In this document: positions 52,823 to 62,822 of the stretch, piece by piece
Layout of the letters: each line of letters opens with the position of its first letter
Position numbering within the stretch: position 1 is the first letter of the stretch
Assembly (NCBI RefSeq): GCF_002582035.1
Contig: NZ_NUQE01000005.1
Span: forward strand, 78,173 to 142,172
Source of the DNA: Bacillus pseudomycoides
GTDB lineage: Bacteria > Bacillota > Bacilli > Bacillales > Bacillaceae_G
Direction: 5' to 3'
Length of the DNA: 64,000 nt
The notes under the pieces: generated by a model
What the model was told of the DNA's origin: nothing
Database searches by the model: none
What the model saw: the letters and a program-made list of their open reading frames with translations, nothing else
Position numbers and translations under genes: made by a program

Positions 52823-52850
52823 AAGGATCGTCAAAGAGACGGTCCTTTTT
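52821..52850. terminator. Terminator between the yfmQ-like and deacetylase genes
   Basis: AAAAGGATCGTC and a matching AGACGGTCCTTTTT form a stem with a short loop and T runs on both strands, so it can end both convergent transcripts. Confidence 0.8.
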
Positions 52851-52861
52851 AAATAGAAATT

Positions 52862-53719
52862 TTATTTTCTTTGTTTTGAAGTATTAAACATTTTTGGAAG
52901 AGTTACAAAGCGTGCACCTTTAGATTTAAGGTCAGGAATAAATTGATCAAGAGCATTTACAGAACCTTGTAGTTTCCCGCCTGGTGCAGAATGTTGTAAG
53001 AGGATACTTCCAGGGAAAGTATTCCCTAATACTTTGTTAGTAATTTCCACGGCGTTTAAGCCTTTCCAATCTAATGTATCGACACTCCATTGAATAATCA
53101 TAAAATTTTGTTCTGTCGCCCATTTAACCTGATTTTCATTAATAATACCATAAGGCGGACGGATGAATTTAGGCGAGTATCCAGTTAGCTCTTGTAATAT
53201 CTTTTCTGTTTTTAAAATCTGTTCATGATATTGTGCATCACTTATTTTTACTAAATTAGGATGATTATAAGTATGATTCCCCACGATGTGCCCTTCGTTA
53301 ACAATTCGTTTTACAACTTCAGGGTATCTTTCGGCATTTTCACCTAGCAAAAAAAATGTAGCTTTTACACCATGTTTTTTTAATTTGTCTAACACTTGTG
53401 GAGTATACAAGTGATCGGGTCCGTCATCAAACGTGAGAGCCACTTCGGATTTATTATAAGGTCCTGCAAAAGCGTATGCATATTTTTCAACCCAAGGAAA
53501 AGGGGTCCATGATCCTCTCGTTGCTTCTTCCTTAGATTGAATCTGAAAAGGAACCGGGGCTTGTGATGATGTAGGAACTGATTTCATATAATCTAAAGTA
53601 TAAAATGGATTTTGAATTGATGGATATGAAATCTTTGAAGGAAGAAAATAGCGTGAAATATGATTGTAGGGAGTGCTCTGAAAGGGAAATACCACTTTGG
53701 GTGGATAAAAAGAATACAT
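52862..53719 (-). CDS. Polysaccharide deacetylase (NodB/CE4 family)
   Basis: This 285-aa protein has a CE4 domain from residue about 85: VALTFDDGPD (metal-binding DD), GNHTYNHPNL (the HxxxH-type motif), RPPYGI, DTLDWKG and LLQHSAPGG with the catalytic histidine. CE4 enzymes remove N-acetyl groups from chitin-like, peptidoglycan or EPS glycans. The N-terminal 80 residues have no clear signal peptide and are proline- and serine-rich, so the protein may act in the cell or be released at sporulation. Single gene with its own terminator. Confidence 0.85.
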   Translation of the reverse strand: MYSFYPPKVVFPFQSTPYNHISRYFLPSKISYPSIQNPFYTLDYMKSVPTSSQAPVPFQIQSKEEATRGSWTPFPWVEKYAYAFAGPYNKSEVALTFDDGPDHLYTPQVLDKLKKHGVKATFFLLGENAERYPEVVKRIVNEGHIVGNHTYNHPNLVKISDAQYHEQILKTEKILQELTGYSPKFIRPPYGIINENQVKWATEQNFMIIQWSVDTLDWKGLNAVEITNKVLGNTFPGSILLQHSAPGGKLQGSVNALDQFIPDLKSKGARFVTLPKMFNTSKQRK

Positions 53720-53819
53720 GATTAAAATACCTCCTTGGAAAAGATAGAAATCTGTCTAAAATTTTTATATGCCAATGACTACAGTTTGGTTATGGAAGAA
53801 AAAAGTGTGAGTAGTTTGT

Positions 53820-53935
53820 TTTTTATCTGTATTAATGGGTGGTAAGATCTATATTTCAATAGGGCGAGAGAGATAAAGAAAGTAGATGAGAATAAAGAAA
53901 TCCGCTTCTACCTAATTTTTACTTTATTTTGTAAA
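53820..53935 (+). repeat. Weak bcr1-like relic (copy D)
   Basis: TATCTGTATTAATGGGTGGTAAG recalls the bcr1 5' end (CCCGCATTAACGGGCAGTAAG) and the 3' end TTTTTACTTTAT recalls TTTCACTTTAT. The middle is poorly matched. Listed as a possible relic only. Confidence 0.35.
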
Positions 53936-53940
53936 AATCG

Positions 53941-54017
53941 GAATAGTACCTTGCAATATTCAGTACTGAATGGTATATTATGGTTAATTAAGTACCTTGT
54001 ATTGAATAGTACTGAAT
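53941..54017 (+). promoter_or_regulatory. Repeated palindromic operator of the PadR operon
   Basis: The core AGTACTGAATGG occurs twice (53962 and 54009), each preceded by a near copy of TACCTTG, at a spacing of 47 bp. The first is part of the perfect palindrome ATTCAGTACTGAAT (53958-53971), and GAATAGTAC also occurs at 53941. TATATT or TTAATTA between the copies could be a -10. The second copy ends just before the binding site of the PadR gene, as expected of autorepression by a dimeric PadR protein. Confidence 0.65.
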
Positions 54018-54034
54018 GGGAAGGAGGATTGCTT

Positions 54035-54346
54035 TTGAACGTTCAATTTAAAAAAGGAGTTTTAGAGCTTTGCGTTCTTGCGCTTGTGAAGAAACGAGAT
54101 TGCTATGGCTATGAATTAGTTCAGCAAATTTCAAATAAGTTTTTAATATCAGAAGGGTCAGTGTATCCATTGTTACGTCGTCTAACGAAAGAAGGGTACT
54201 TTCAGACATATTTAAAAGAATCATCGGAAGGGCCTCCGCGGAAGTATTATCAGTTAACAGATCAAGGTGCAGGGCAACTCTATACACTTGTGACAGAGTG
54301 GCGTGATTTTGCAAGGGGAGTACAAGAAATTATTGAAGAGGTGTAG
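54035..54346 (+). CDS. PadR-family transcriptional repressor
   Basis: The 103-aa protein is a single PadR winged helix: KGVLELCVLALVKKRDCYGY, ISEGSVYPLLRRLTKEGY and GPPRKYYQLTDQG. The TTG start at 54035 follows AAGGAGG at 54021-54027 with a 7-nt gap; the upstream in-frame stretch overlaps the operator repeats. It overlaps nothing and is followed 3 nt later by the HAAS-domain gene, so it probably controls this three-gene operon, which responds to membrane or envelope stress in related systems. Confidence 0.88.
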   Translation: MNVQFKKGVLELCVLALVKKRDCYGYELVQQISNKFLISEGSVYPLLRRLTKEGYFQTYLKESSEGPPRKYYQLTDQGAGQLYTLVTEWRDFARGVQEIIEEV

Positions 54347-54349
54347 CGA

Positions 54350-54895
54350 ATGAATAAAGAACAATTTCTTCATGAATTATCAGAACACCTTAGAAGATTG
54401 CCAGAAGAAGAACGGAACGATATTTTATATGATTACGAGGAACATTTTCAATTTGGAATAGAAGAAGGGAAAACAGAAGCAGAAATTATAAAAGCGCTTG
54501 GCTCTCCTAAAGCAATTGCTAAGGAAACGTTAGCATCTCATCGTTTAGAACAGGTAAAACATAATCCAACTTTTTCCAATGTAGCAAGAGCAATTGTAGC
54601 AATCATTGGACTTGGCTTCCTAAATTTGGTTGTTGTGTTAGCTCCGCTATTAACGATGGGAAGTCTTATTTTAACACTTTGGACAGTTAGCGCTGTATTT
54701 GTTTTATCACCTTTACTTTTGCTAACAAAAATTATTTTTGCTCAAATTTTTATTTTATCTGATGTATTCGTTTCTATTCTACTCTTCGGTATTGGTTTAT
54801 TTTTAGGGATTGGTGCGTATTATTGTACAGTTTGGTTTAAAACGCTTTTTATCAAATACGCCAATTGGAATTTAAAAGTAATTAAAGGGGAGTAG
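54350..54895 (+). CDS. HAAS/DUF1700 membrane protein
   Basis: The 181-aa protein begins MNKEQFLHELSEHLRRLPEE and DILYDYEEHFQ..GIEEGKTE, the HAAS domain (about residues 1-65), followed by four membrane segments (residues 80-170). HAAS proteins are encoded with PadR regulators and probably act as membrane sensors or partners. It lies between padR and the DUF4097 gene with gaps of 3 and 5 nt, giving a tight operon. Confidence 0.85.
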   Translation: MNKEQFLHELSEHLRRLPEEERNDILYDYEEHFQFGIEEGKTEAEIIKALGSPKAIAKETLASHRLEQVKHNPTFSNVARAIVAIIGLGFLNLVVVLAPLLTMGSLILTLWTVSAVFVLSPLLLLTKIIFAQIFILSDVFVSILLFGIGLFLGIGAYYCTVWFKTLFIKYANWNLKVIKGE

Positions 54896-54900
54896 ATAAA

Positions 54901-55719
54901 ATGAGGAAAGTTGTATTCATAGCACTTTTTTGTATTGTGATTGGAGGAATCGGTTTATTTTTTACAGGATCAGCTTTTTTTATGAAATCTGTGACTGGGT
55001 CAGCGGAAACAAAGAAATTGGAACAGAAACAATTTAAAAATGAGCAAATTAAAAACATCAATGTTGACACAGATGTAGGAGATGTTGTGATTGAAAAAGG
55101 AAAAACTGATTCATTTGAAGTTCGGTATAGCGGTGATCAGGAAAAACGAAAGTTAGACGTAAATGAGAACGGCGAAACGTTACAAGTGGAGGTAAAAACA
55201 AACAAGAAACATATATTTGATTTTTCTTTTTCACCATTTGACTTGAAAGATGAAAGCTTAACAGTTATTGTGCCTGAACGTGTATATAATAAAATTGAAG
55301 CAAAGACGACCGCAGGAACGATTCACATGCAAGATATTCAAAGTGGAGATATATCTGCGTATTCAGCAGCGGGCGATGTGGAAATGAAGGAAATGAAAGC
55401 GCAGAAGGTAAAAGCTTCATCTAGCGCGGGAAAGATTGTTCTTCATAAAGTAGAAGGGAAAGTGCATGCAGAGACGGCCGCAGGGAGTGTAGAAGTAATG
55501 CAGCATAATCCGCAATATAGTGTTGAAGCGGAGTCGGCCGCAGGAGATGTCAATATTCAACTGCAGGAAATGCCGAAAGATGCTGTTGTGAAGGGTTCTT
55601 CTCATGCAGGAAATGTAAAAATTTTCGGGAAAGAAAATAAAGAAATTACTTTAGGTACCGGGAATGTACAGATTAGCGGGGAAACAGCAGCGGGGTCTGT
55701 AAAAATTGAGGCAAATTAA
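54901..55719 (+). CDS. DUF4097-family beta-repeat protein, membrane anchored
   Basis: The 272-aa protein has an N-terminal membrane segment (VVFIALFCIVIGGIGLFFTG) and then an adhesin-like beta-solenoid of repeats with the pattern (A/S)AG-x-(V/I)-x(6-12): TTAGTIHMQDIQSGDI, SAAGDVEMKEM, TAAGSVEVM, SAAGDVNIQL, TAAGSVKIE. It is the third gene of the PadR operon. Families of this shape (YvlB-like) are linked to LiaRS-type envelope stress. Probably exposed outside the membrane. Confidence 0.82.
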   Translation: MRKVVFIALFCIVIGGIGLFFTGSAFFMKSVTGSAETKKLEQKQFKNEQIKNINVDTDVGDVVIEKGKTDSFEVRYSGDQEKRKLDVNENGETLQVEVKTNKKHIFDFSFSPFDLKDESLTVIVPERVYNKIEAKTTAGTIHMQDIQSGDISAYSAAGDVEMKEMKAQKVKASSSAGKIVLHKVEGKVHAETAAGSVEVMQHNPQYSVEAESAAGDVNIQLQEMPKDAVVKGSSHAGNVKIFGKENKEITLGTGNVQISGETAAGSVKIEAN

Positions 55720-55748
55720 AAACAGACCAGTTCAGCTGGTCTGTTTTT
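55718..55748. terminator. Bidirectional terminator between DUF4097 gene and lexA
   Basis: AAAAACAGACCAG (55718-55730) and CTGGTCTGTTTTT (55736-55748) form a perfect 13-bp stem around a 5-nt loop, with A and T runs suitable for both directions. It ends the convergent operon and lexA transcripts. Confidence 0.9.
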
Positions 55749-56367
55749 AATGTAGATGACGATATACACCAATTACTTTCCCGATAACAGAAACTTTATC
55801 TAAAATGATAGGCTCTAAAGAAGAGTTTTCTGGTTGCAAACGGAAGTGATCTTTTTCTTTATAAAAACGTTTTACCGTAGCTTCATTGTCTTCTGTTAAA
55901 GCGACAACAATCTCACCATTGTAAGCAGATTGCTGCTGGCGAACAACAACTAGGTCTCCATCAAAAATACCGGCTTCAATCATACTATCTCCAGAAATGC
56001 GTAACATAAATACTTGATCTGAGCCTGAAACGAGGTTTGCCGGAAGTGGGAAATGTTCTTCTACACTTTCAACTGCTGTAATTGGTGAACCAGCTGTAAC
56101 TTTTCCGACAATCGGTACGTGAACGACTGGTTGTGTATCTGTTTCGATGCTATCGTCTCCTAAAATTTCAATAGCTCTCGGTTTTGTTGGATCGCGGCGA
56201 ATGTATCCTTTTTCCTCTAATCGAGATAAATGTCCGTGCACAGTAGAGCTAGAAGCAAGACCGACTGCTTGACCGATTTCACGTACGGAAGGCGGATAAC
56301 CTTTTTCTTGTACTTTTTGTTTAATGAAGTCGAGAATGTCTTGCTGTCGTTTCGTTAACTTCTCCAT
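55747..56367 (-). CDS. lexA: LexA repressor of the SOS response
   Basis: The 206-aa protein has an N-terminal winged helix ([40 protein letters not shown]) and the S24 self-cleavage domain, with the cut site AG in KVTAGSP near residue 91, the catalytic serine in GDSMIEAG near 127 and the lysine in [13 protein letters not shown] near 165. It represses SOS genes until RecA filaments trigger cleavage. A good LexA box lies at 56434 in the region shared with the divergent resolvase gene. Confidence 0.97.
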   Translation of the reverse strand: MEKLTKRQQDILDFIKQKVQEKGYPPSVREIGQAVGLASSSTVHGHLSRLEEKGYIRRDPTKPRAIEILGDDSIETDTQPVVHVPIVGKVTAGSPITAVESVEEHFPLPANLVSGSDQVFMLRISGDSMIEAGIFDGDLVVVRQQQSAYNGEIVVALTEDNEATVKRFYKEKDHFRLQPENSSLEPIILDKVSVIGKVIGVYRHLH

Positions 56368-56433
56368 GTTTTTTTACACCTCGTTTTCTTTAAATTTTCT
56401 TACTTGTATTATAACATGTGAAAAAACATTCCA

Positions 56434-56447
56434 CAAACATAAGTTCG
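56434..56447. promoter_or_regulatory. LexA (SOS) box in the lexA-yneB divergent region
   Basis: CAAACATAAGTTCG matches the Bacillus consensus CGAACRNRYGTTYG with one mismatch when read on the minus strand (CGAACTTATGTTTG). An overlapping weaker half-site CGAAC starts at 56446. It can control both lexA and the resolvase operon. Confidence 0.8.
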
Positions 56448-56494
56448 AACAAATACTTAGTTTGTGATACACTATGATGTGAAAAGTGAGATAG

Positions 56495-57450
<956 letters not shown>

Positions 57451-57451
<1 letters not shown>

Positions 57452-57476
57452 AAGATGGGCATAGCCCATCTTTTTT
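57451..57476 (+). terminator. Terminator after ynzC
   Basis: AAAGATGGGC and GCCCATCTTT form a 10-bp stem with a 3-nt loop and a T run. It starts at the stop codon of ynzC. Confidence 0.9.
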
Positions 57477-57494
57477 AGTTTGATAAAAAATTTG

Positions 57495-59078
57495 TTATTT
57501 GATCACTTTCCAATTACAATTAGTCGTCGCTTCAATCGTTTTTCGTTCTAATATGTAATTTGCAATGAGCTCAGACATATCAATTGATATATCTTTTATA
57601 ATAGGTTTATTTTGATACATAAAATAATTTCCTCCGCCACTTGCACGATAATTATTCATGACCACATCGTACTCTTGATTAAAATCAAGGGCGCTCCCTT
57701 CATATTGTAAAGAAATTACCCTTTCACCAACTGGTTTTGAAATGTTTAATATGTATGAAATACCTTCCCACATATCGTAATTATAGTGCTGCGGTTTTGG
57801 TTCAATATAAGCAGAATTGACAATTATATTGTCTTCTGTATCTAGCGTGAAATATTCAGCAGATAGCTCAAGGGCGTCTTTTATATCTTTTCCTGTAACA
57901 CGAACGACCTTTAATGTATTGGGATATACATAATTTGAAACAATATCTCTCATTGTAAGGTGATTGGGAAAGCCAGTAGAATCATTATGAAACAGGCTTG
58001 TACAAGAAATAGTAACTCCAGCTATATCCATTTGTACTTTATTTATAAATTCAATAAAGGCAGAATCTTGTAAACGCGTTTGCATCGCATCGTGAACTAA
58101 CATATCGCCGGTAATGGTACCGATTGGCCGGTCTAACCATTGTTGCGTTTGTTTTTCATAGATAGATACGAGTGAAAGTACTGTTTCATCTGCGGGAATG
58201 CCTGCAGCAGACAACAATTCTGAATTACACTCTTTTACAATCCATTGATTTTGTTTTTGCTGTAAGGTGACATGGACTTTTCCTAATGATTGTCCATTAG
58301 ATCCAGTTTGTAAAACAGTTACTCCATTTATTTTCGTATGAGCAATATAGCGATGTTGATGCCCGGTTAATAATATATCGATTCCTTTAATTTCCTGACA
58401 CATGGCATATCCTTGATTTTCCCCTGTTAACATTTCCGTTGGTTCTCCCGTTTGTAAATCACGTTCAAAACCGCCGTGATAGGATACGATCAGTAGATGT
58501 GGTTGTTCCTGTTCATGAATATAGGTAACCCATTGCTTCGTTTTTTCCAGTGCGTCTTCAAATATTAAATCTTCAATATGATGCGGTTGCTCCCAGTTTG
58601 GGATGTAATGCGTTGTTACGCCTAGAATAGCAATTTTTAGATAGGGATGGATATGTTTGATGATATATGGCTTTCCAAAATAAGGTCTCATTGTGTGCCG
58701 ATTCAAAATATTGGCGGCTAAATAGGGCATATTTGCACTTTCAACAGCTTTGTTTAATACATCCATTCCGTAGTTAAATTCGTGATTGCCGATAATTGCT
58801 GCGTCATAACCGATATGATTGGCGATGATGGCCATGGGGTTCTTTTCTTGTTGCATATATTTGCTGTAGTAGTAAGTGAACGGAGTACCTTGTATAAAAT
58901 CGCCGTTATCAATCACGATAACATGATCATTTTGGGTGCGCTCTTGTGCAATCCGTGTTGCGAGTTTTGCAAGCCCGAAGTTTGCTTTTTCGTTATTTCC
59001 GTAGTGGATAGGATAAACAGTACCATGTACATCACTTGTTAATAAGATAGTTATATTTACCTCGTTATTCAGATTCAA
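57495..59078 (-). CDS. 2',3'-cyclic-nucleotide phosphodiesterase / 5'-nucleotidase family enzyme
   Basis: The 527-aa protein has a metallophosphatase domain (residues about 8-290) with LLTSDVHG, IDNGDFIQGT, GNHEFNYG and LTGHQHR, the dimetal-binding motifs, and a C-terminal 5'-nucleotidase domain with NYRASGGGNY for substrate binding. No signal peptide or wall anchor is seen, so it seems cytoplasmic, unlike many secreted relatives. The start is placed at the TTG at 59078, 9 nt after AAGAAGG; a TTG at 59087 is too close. It supplies phosphate or recycles nucleotides. Confidence 0.87.
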   Translation of the reverse strand: MNLNNEVNITILLTSDVHGTVYPIHYGNNEKANFGLAKLATRIAQERTQNDHVIVIDNGDFIQGTPFTYYYSKYMQQEKNPMAIIANHIGYDAAIIGNHEFNYGMDVLNKAVESANMPYLAANILNRHTMRPYFGKPYIIKHIHPYLKIAILGVTTHYIPNWEQPHHIEDLIFEDALEKTKQWVTYIHEQEQPHLLIVSYHGGFERDLQTGEPTEMLTGENQGYAMCQEIKGIDILLTGHQHRYIAHTKINGVTVLQTGSNGQSLGKVHVTLQQKQNQWIVKECNSELLSAAGIPADETVLSLVSIYEKQTQQWLDRPIGTITGDMLVHDAMQTRLQDSAFIEFINKVQMDIAGVTISCTSLFHNDSTGFPNHLTMRDIVSNYVYPNTLKVVRVTGKDIKDALELSAEYFTLDTEDNIIVNSAYIEPKPQHYNYDMWEGISYILNISKPVGERVISLQYEGSALDFNQEYDVVMNNYRASGGGNYFMYQNKPIIKDISIDMSELIANYILERKTIEATTNCNWKVIK

Positions 59079-59262
59079 TAGTATCAACCTTCTTTATTGT
59101 CATCTTATGATAAATCATAACAAATAATCTTAATAAAATATTTTCAGAATGTTTTAAAAGTGTAAAGTTTCTGTAAATTAAAGTCAATGTAAGGAAAAAA
59201 TGTGCTATATTTCTACATGTTTACAAAAAATGTTTATAATTTTGAAAATTGGAGGATTTGAC

Positions 59263-60201
59263 ATGTTTAAGAAATTTTTCGCAATGGGTGCAACAGTTGT
59301 ATTAGCAGTCGGTCTATTAAGTGGTTGTGGGACAAAGGAATCAAGTGCAAGTAAAAGTGAAGATACGAAAAAAGGGTATGTCCCTAAAACATTAAATGTT
59401 CAATTTGTTCCTTCACAAAATGCTGATACGTTAGAAGCAAAAGCAAAACCGTTAGAAAAATTATTAAGCGATAAACTCAATATTCCTGTAAAAGTTAGTG
59501 TTTCAACGAATTACAACACAATTGTAGAAGCGATGGCATCTAAGCAAGTGGATGTAGGCTTTTTACCTCCAACTGCATACGTGTTAGCGCATGAAAAGAA
59601 AGCAGCAAATGTGATATTACAAGCACAGCGTTTTGGTGTAGATGATGAAACAGGGCAACCAACAAAAGATTTAGTAGACTTTTATAAGTCTGAATTTGTT
59701 GTAAAGAAAGATTCTAATATTAATAGCATTAAGGATTTAAAAGGCAAAAAAATTGGATATCAAGATGTATCATCTTCTGCTGGGTATGTATGGCCAGCAG
59801 CAGCTTTAATGGACGAAGGATTGGACCCGTTAAAAGATGTGAAACCTGTTACATTAAAAGGACATGATCAAGCTATTATCGCTCTTCTTAATGGTGATGT
59901 GGATGCAGCGGTTGTGTTCCAAGATGCTCGTAACATTGTAAAAAAAGATTATCCAAATGTATTTGATCAAACAAAAGTTGTAAAGTTCACAGAGAAAATT
60001 CCAAACGATACGATTTCGGTACGTTCTGATATGGATCCTGAATGGGAAAAGAAAATACAAGATGCGTTTATTGAAATTGGAAAGAGTGAAGAAGGTCATA
60101 AAATCATCAAAGAAGTGTATTCGCATGAAGGGTATGTGAAATCTGATGATAGTAAATTTGATATTGTTCGTGAATACGGAAAGAAAGTAAAAACACAGTA
60201 A
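59263..60201 (+). CDS. phnD: Phosphonate ABC transporter substrate-binding lipoprotein
   Basis: The 312-aa protein has a lipoprotein signal peptide ending LLSGCG (lipobox LSGC, Cys near residue 23) and a PhnD-type type-2 periplasmic binding fold: VQFVPSQNADTLEAKAKPLE, DVGFLPPTAYV, YQDVSSSAGYVWPAAAL. It binds phosphonates, phosphite or similar and passes them to the PhnE channels. The ATG at 59263 follows GGAGGATTTGAC; an earlier in-frame start lacks a site. A hairpin separates it from phnC. Confidence 0.93.
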   Translation: MFKKFFAMGATVVLAVGLLSGCGTKESSASKSEDTKKGYVPKTLNVQFVPSQNADTLEAKAKPLEKLLSDKLNIPVKVSVSTNYNTIVEAMASKQVDVGFLPPTAYVLAHEKKAANVILQAQRFGVDDETGQPTKDLVDFYKSEFVVKKDSNINSIKDLKGKKIGYQDVSSSAGYVWPAAALMDEGLDPLKDVKPVTLKGHDQAIIALLNGDVDAAVVFQDARNIVKKDYPNVFDQTKVVKFTEKIPNDTISVRSDMDPEWEKKIQDAFIEIGKSEEGHKIIKEVYSHEGYVKSDDSKFDIVREYGKKVKTQ

Positions 60202-60232
60202 TCGACCGGTCGTTTTGAAATGATAGCTGAAG

Positions 60233-60285
60233 ATGGCGAGCTAGCTGAAACGATTTTCAGTTTCTGCTAGTTAGCCGTTTTTTCA
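60233..60285 (+). terminator. Hairpin between phnD and phnC
   Basis: GGCGAGCTAGCTGAAACG pairs imperfectly with CAGTTTCTGCTAGTTAGCC, followed by GTTTTTTC. As an intrinsic terminator inside the operon it would make phnD more abundant than phnCEE, as is usual for binding proteins. Confidence 0.75.
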
Positions 60286-60324
60286 GTTTTTTCTTCTATA
60301 ACATTGAGAAAGTAGGTAAGGTTT

Positions 60325-61098
60325 GTGATAGAGTTTCGCAATGTTTCTAAAGTATATGCTAACGGTACAAAAGGATTAAAAGCAATTAATATAACCATTC
60401 ATAAAGGAGAATTTGTTGTTACAGTTGGATTATCTGGTGCAGGGAAGTCAACGTTACTTCGTTCTATTAATCGTCTTCACGAAATTACAGATGGAGAAAT
60501 TTTAATTGATGGACAGTCTATTACGGCAGCGAAAGGAAAAGAGTTGCGCCATCTTCGCCGGGACATCGGGATGATTTTCCAAAGTTTTAATCTTGTGAAG
60601 CGGTCTACTGTGTTAAAAAATGTATTAGCTGGACGTGTTGGATATCACTCGACACTTCGGACAATATTTGGACGTTTTCCAAAAGAAGATGTGGAGCTAG
60701 CATTCCGTGCATTAGACCGTGTCAATATTTTAGAAAAAGCATATTCACGAGCTGATGAGCTATCAGGTGGACAACAGCAGCGTGTTTCTATTGCTCGGGC
60801 ATTAGCACAAGAAGCCAAAATTATTTTAGCTGATGAACCGGTTGCTTCTTTGGATCCACTCACAACGAAACAGGTAATGGACGATTTGAAGAACATTAAT
60901 CAAGAGTTCGGGATTACAACGATTGTAAACTTACATTCTATCGATTTAGCAAGAGAATATGCAACTCGTATTATTGGATTGCATGCAGGTGAGATCGTTT
61001 TCGATGGCCCGGTAGAAGAAGCTACGGATGAGAAATTTGCAGAGATTTATGGTCGTTCTTTGCAAGAAGAAGAGTTTTTAGGAGTGGCAGCAAAATGA
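60325..61098 (+). CDS. phnC: Phosphonate ABC transporter ATPase
   Basis: The 257-aa protein has Walker [11 protein letters not shown] near residue 37, the Q-loop in MIFQSFNLV, signature LSGGQQQR, Walker B ILADEP and an H-loop in NLHSIDLA. It powers uptake through the two PhnE channels. The GTG start at 60325 lies behind AGGTAAGG. It overlaps the next gene by 4 nt. Confidence 0.95.
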   Translation: MIEFRNVSKVYANGTKGLKAINITIHKGEFVVTVGLSGAGKSTLLRSINRLHEITDGEILIDGQSITAAKGKELRHLRRDIGMIFQSFNLVKRSTVLKNVLAGRVGYHSTLRTIFGRFPKEDVELAFRALDRVNILEKAYSRADELSGGQQQRVSIARALAQEAKIILADEPVASLDPLTTKQVMDDLKNINQEFGITTIVNLHSIDLAREYATRIIGLHAGEIVFDGPVEEATDEKFAEIYGRSLQEEEFLGVAAK

Positions 61099-61892
61099 AT
61101 GATGTGACAATAAAATCCCAAACAATCCCAAAGCCCCCAAGTAAATTGAAACATATGTTGACCTTTGTTCTTTTGATGCTATTGTTTTGGGGAAGTAGTG
61201 TGCAAGTTGAGGCGTCTTTTTCGAAGCTTGTAACGGGTCTTCCGAATATGATGGATTTACTGAAAGAAATGGTACCACCAGACTGGAGTTATTTTAGCAC
61301 GATTACACCTGCCATGTTAGATACGATTCGAATGGCAATTATCGGAACAACTTTAGGTGCGATTCTTGCCGTTCCGCTTGCTTTACTGGCAGCGAGTAAC
61401 GTATTTTCATCTATTTTTTTATATGGACCAGCTCGGTTTCTTTTAAATTTGATTCGGACGATACCCGATTTGTTACTCGCGGCAATTTTTGTTGCGATTT
61501 TTGGGATTGGACCGATTCCAGGTATTTTGGCTCTTACTTTTTTTTCTGTTGGAATTGTCGCGAAATTGTTGTATGAATCGATTGAATCGATTGATCAAGG
61601 CCCACTAGAAGCAATGACGGCAGTGGGGGCGAATAAAGTACAATGGATTGTTTATGCGGTTATTCCGCAAGTAGCAGCTCATTTCGTTTCTTACGTGTTG
61701 TATACATTTGAAGTAAACGTAAGAGCAGCAGCTGTTTTAGGTTTAGTTGGTGCTGGAGGAATTGGTTTATATTACGACCGAACGCTCGGTTTTTTTCAAT
61801 ATCAACAAACTGCTTCTATTATTATTTATACACTGATTGTTGTATTAATCATTGACTACATAAGTACAGTGTTACGGGAGAAATTATTATGA
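61095..61892 (+). CDS. phnE: Phosphonate ABC transporter permease 1
   Basis: The 265-aa protein has about six membrane segments and the EAA loop [20 protein letters not shown], which docks with the ATPase. It overlaps phnC by 4 nt and the second permease by 4 nt. Two tandem phnE genes in one operon imply a heterodimeric channel. Confidence 0.93.
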   Translation: MNDVTIKSQTIPKPPSKLKHMLTFVLLMLLFWGSSVQVEASFSKLVTGLPNMMDLLKEMVPPDWSYFSTITPAMLDTIRMAIIGTTLGAILAVPLALLAASNVFSSIFLYGPARFLLNLIRTIPDLLLAAIFVAIFGIGPIPGILALTFFSVGIVAKLLYESIESIDQGPLEAMTAVGANKVQWIVYAVIPQVAAHFVSYVLYTFEVNVRAAAVLGLVGAGGIGLYYDRTLGFFQYQQTASIIIYTLIVVLIIDYISTVLREKLL

Positions 61893-62692
61893 GTAGGGCG
61901 ATACAAGTAATGCCAAAGCCAAAGAAACTAAGTTTATATCGCTGGATCATCATAGGTGCGTTAGCGATGATATACATATGGGCATTTTCAGGTGTTCCAA
62001 TGGAGGGGATAAAAGATACTGCTGGTGAAATTACAAAGGCGATTATGACAGGGATATTCAATCCTGATTGGGATTATGTCTCTTTGCCAGACGGAGAGGA
62101 TTTGCTGCACGGGCTTGTTGATACGCTAGCAATCGCTGTGTTAGGAACATTTATATCTGCTTTCCTTTGTGTGCCGTTTGCTTTTTGGGCAGCAACGAAT
62201 ATGAGTACAGGAAAAGTGACTTCCGGCACAGGGAAATTTGTATTAAGTTTTATTCGAACATTCCCTGAATTGGTCATGGCGCTTCTTTTTATAAAAGCGG
62301 TTGGCCCAGGTTCTTTTGCGGGAGTGTTAGCGTTAGGATTACATTCAATTGGAATGCTTGGGAAATTATATTCCGAAAGTATTGAGAATATTGATAAAGG
62401 GCCTACAGAAGCATTAGTTACTACTGGAGCAAATAGTTTTCAAGTGCTTTGGTATGCTGTATTACCACAAGTATTACCTGACTTTTTATCGTATACGCTA
62501 TATCGCTTTGAAGTTAACGTTCGCTCTGCCTCTATTTTAGGTATGGTTGGTGCAGGCGGAATTGGGACACCATTAATCTTTGCATTGAGCTCTAGAAATT
62601 GGCCTCGTGTAGGAATTATTTTGCTAGGGATTATTATAATGGTAATTGTCATTGATTTCATTTCTAGCTCAATTCGAAAACGGATTGTATAA
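61889..62692 (+). CDS. phnE: Phosphonate ABC transporter permease 2
   Basis: The 267-aa protein has about six membrane segments and the EAA loop EALVTTGANSFQVLWYAVLP, parallel to that of the first permease. It is the last gene of the phnDCEE operon, followed by a terminator. No phosphonate-degrading genes are adjacent, so the substrate may be phosphite, a phosphonate or another anion. Confidence 0.93.
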   Translation: MSRAIQVMPKPKKLSLYRWIIIGALAMIYIWAFSGVPMEGIKDTAGEITKAIMTGIFNPDWDYVSLPDGEDLLHGLVDTLAIAVLGTFISAFLCVPFAFWAATNMSTGKVTSGTGKFVLSFIRTFPELVMALLFIKAVGPGSFAGVLALGLHSIGMLGKLYSESIENIDKGPTEALVTTGANSFQVLWYAVLPQVLPDFLSYTLYRFEVNVRSASILGMVGAGGIGTPLIFALSSRNWPRVGIILLGIIIMVIVIDFISSSIRKRIV

Positions 62693-62710
62693 ATAGTTTG
62701 TATTCTTTTG

Positions 62711-62758
62711 AAAAAAGTCTTCTATTTTTAGTAAATGACTGAATAGAAGACTTTTTTT
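62711..62758 (+). terminator. Terminator after the phn operon
   Basis: AAAAAAGTCTTCTATT and AATAGAAGACTTTTTTT form a strong stem with a 15-nt loop and a long T run, 18 nt past the stop of the second permease. Confidence 0.88.
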
Positions 62759-62768
62759 ATTTTTTTTA

Positions 62769-62800
62769 TTGACTCTCACGTTACGTTATACTTTATCGTA
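62769..62800 (+). promoter_or_regulatory. MerR-type promoter of the TipA-like regulator gene
   Basis: TTGACT at 62769 is followed by an overlapping dyad (ACGTTACGT at 62778-62786) and, 19 bp from the -35, by TATCGT. A 19-bp spacer carrying a dyad is the signature of MerR-controlled promoters, in which the bound activator untwists the DNA. It implies autoactivation of the gene downstream. Confidence 0.65.
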
Positions 62801-62822
62801 TGTACTAAGGGAGGGCAACACG

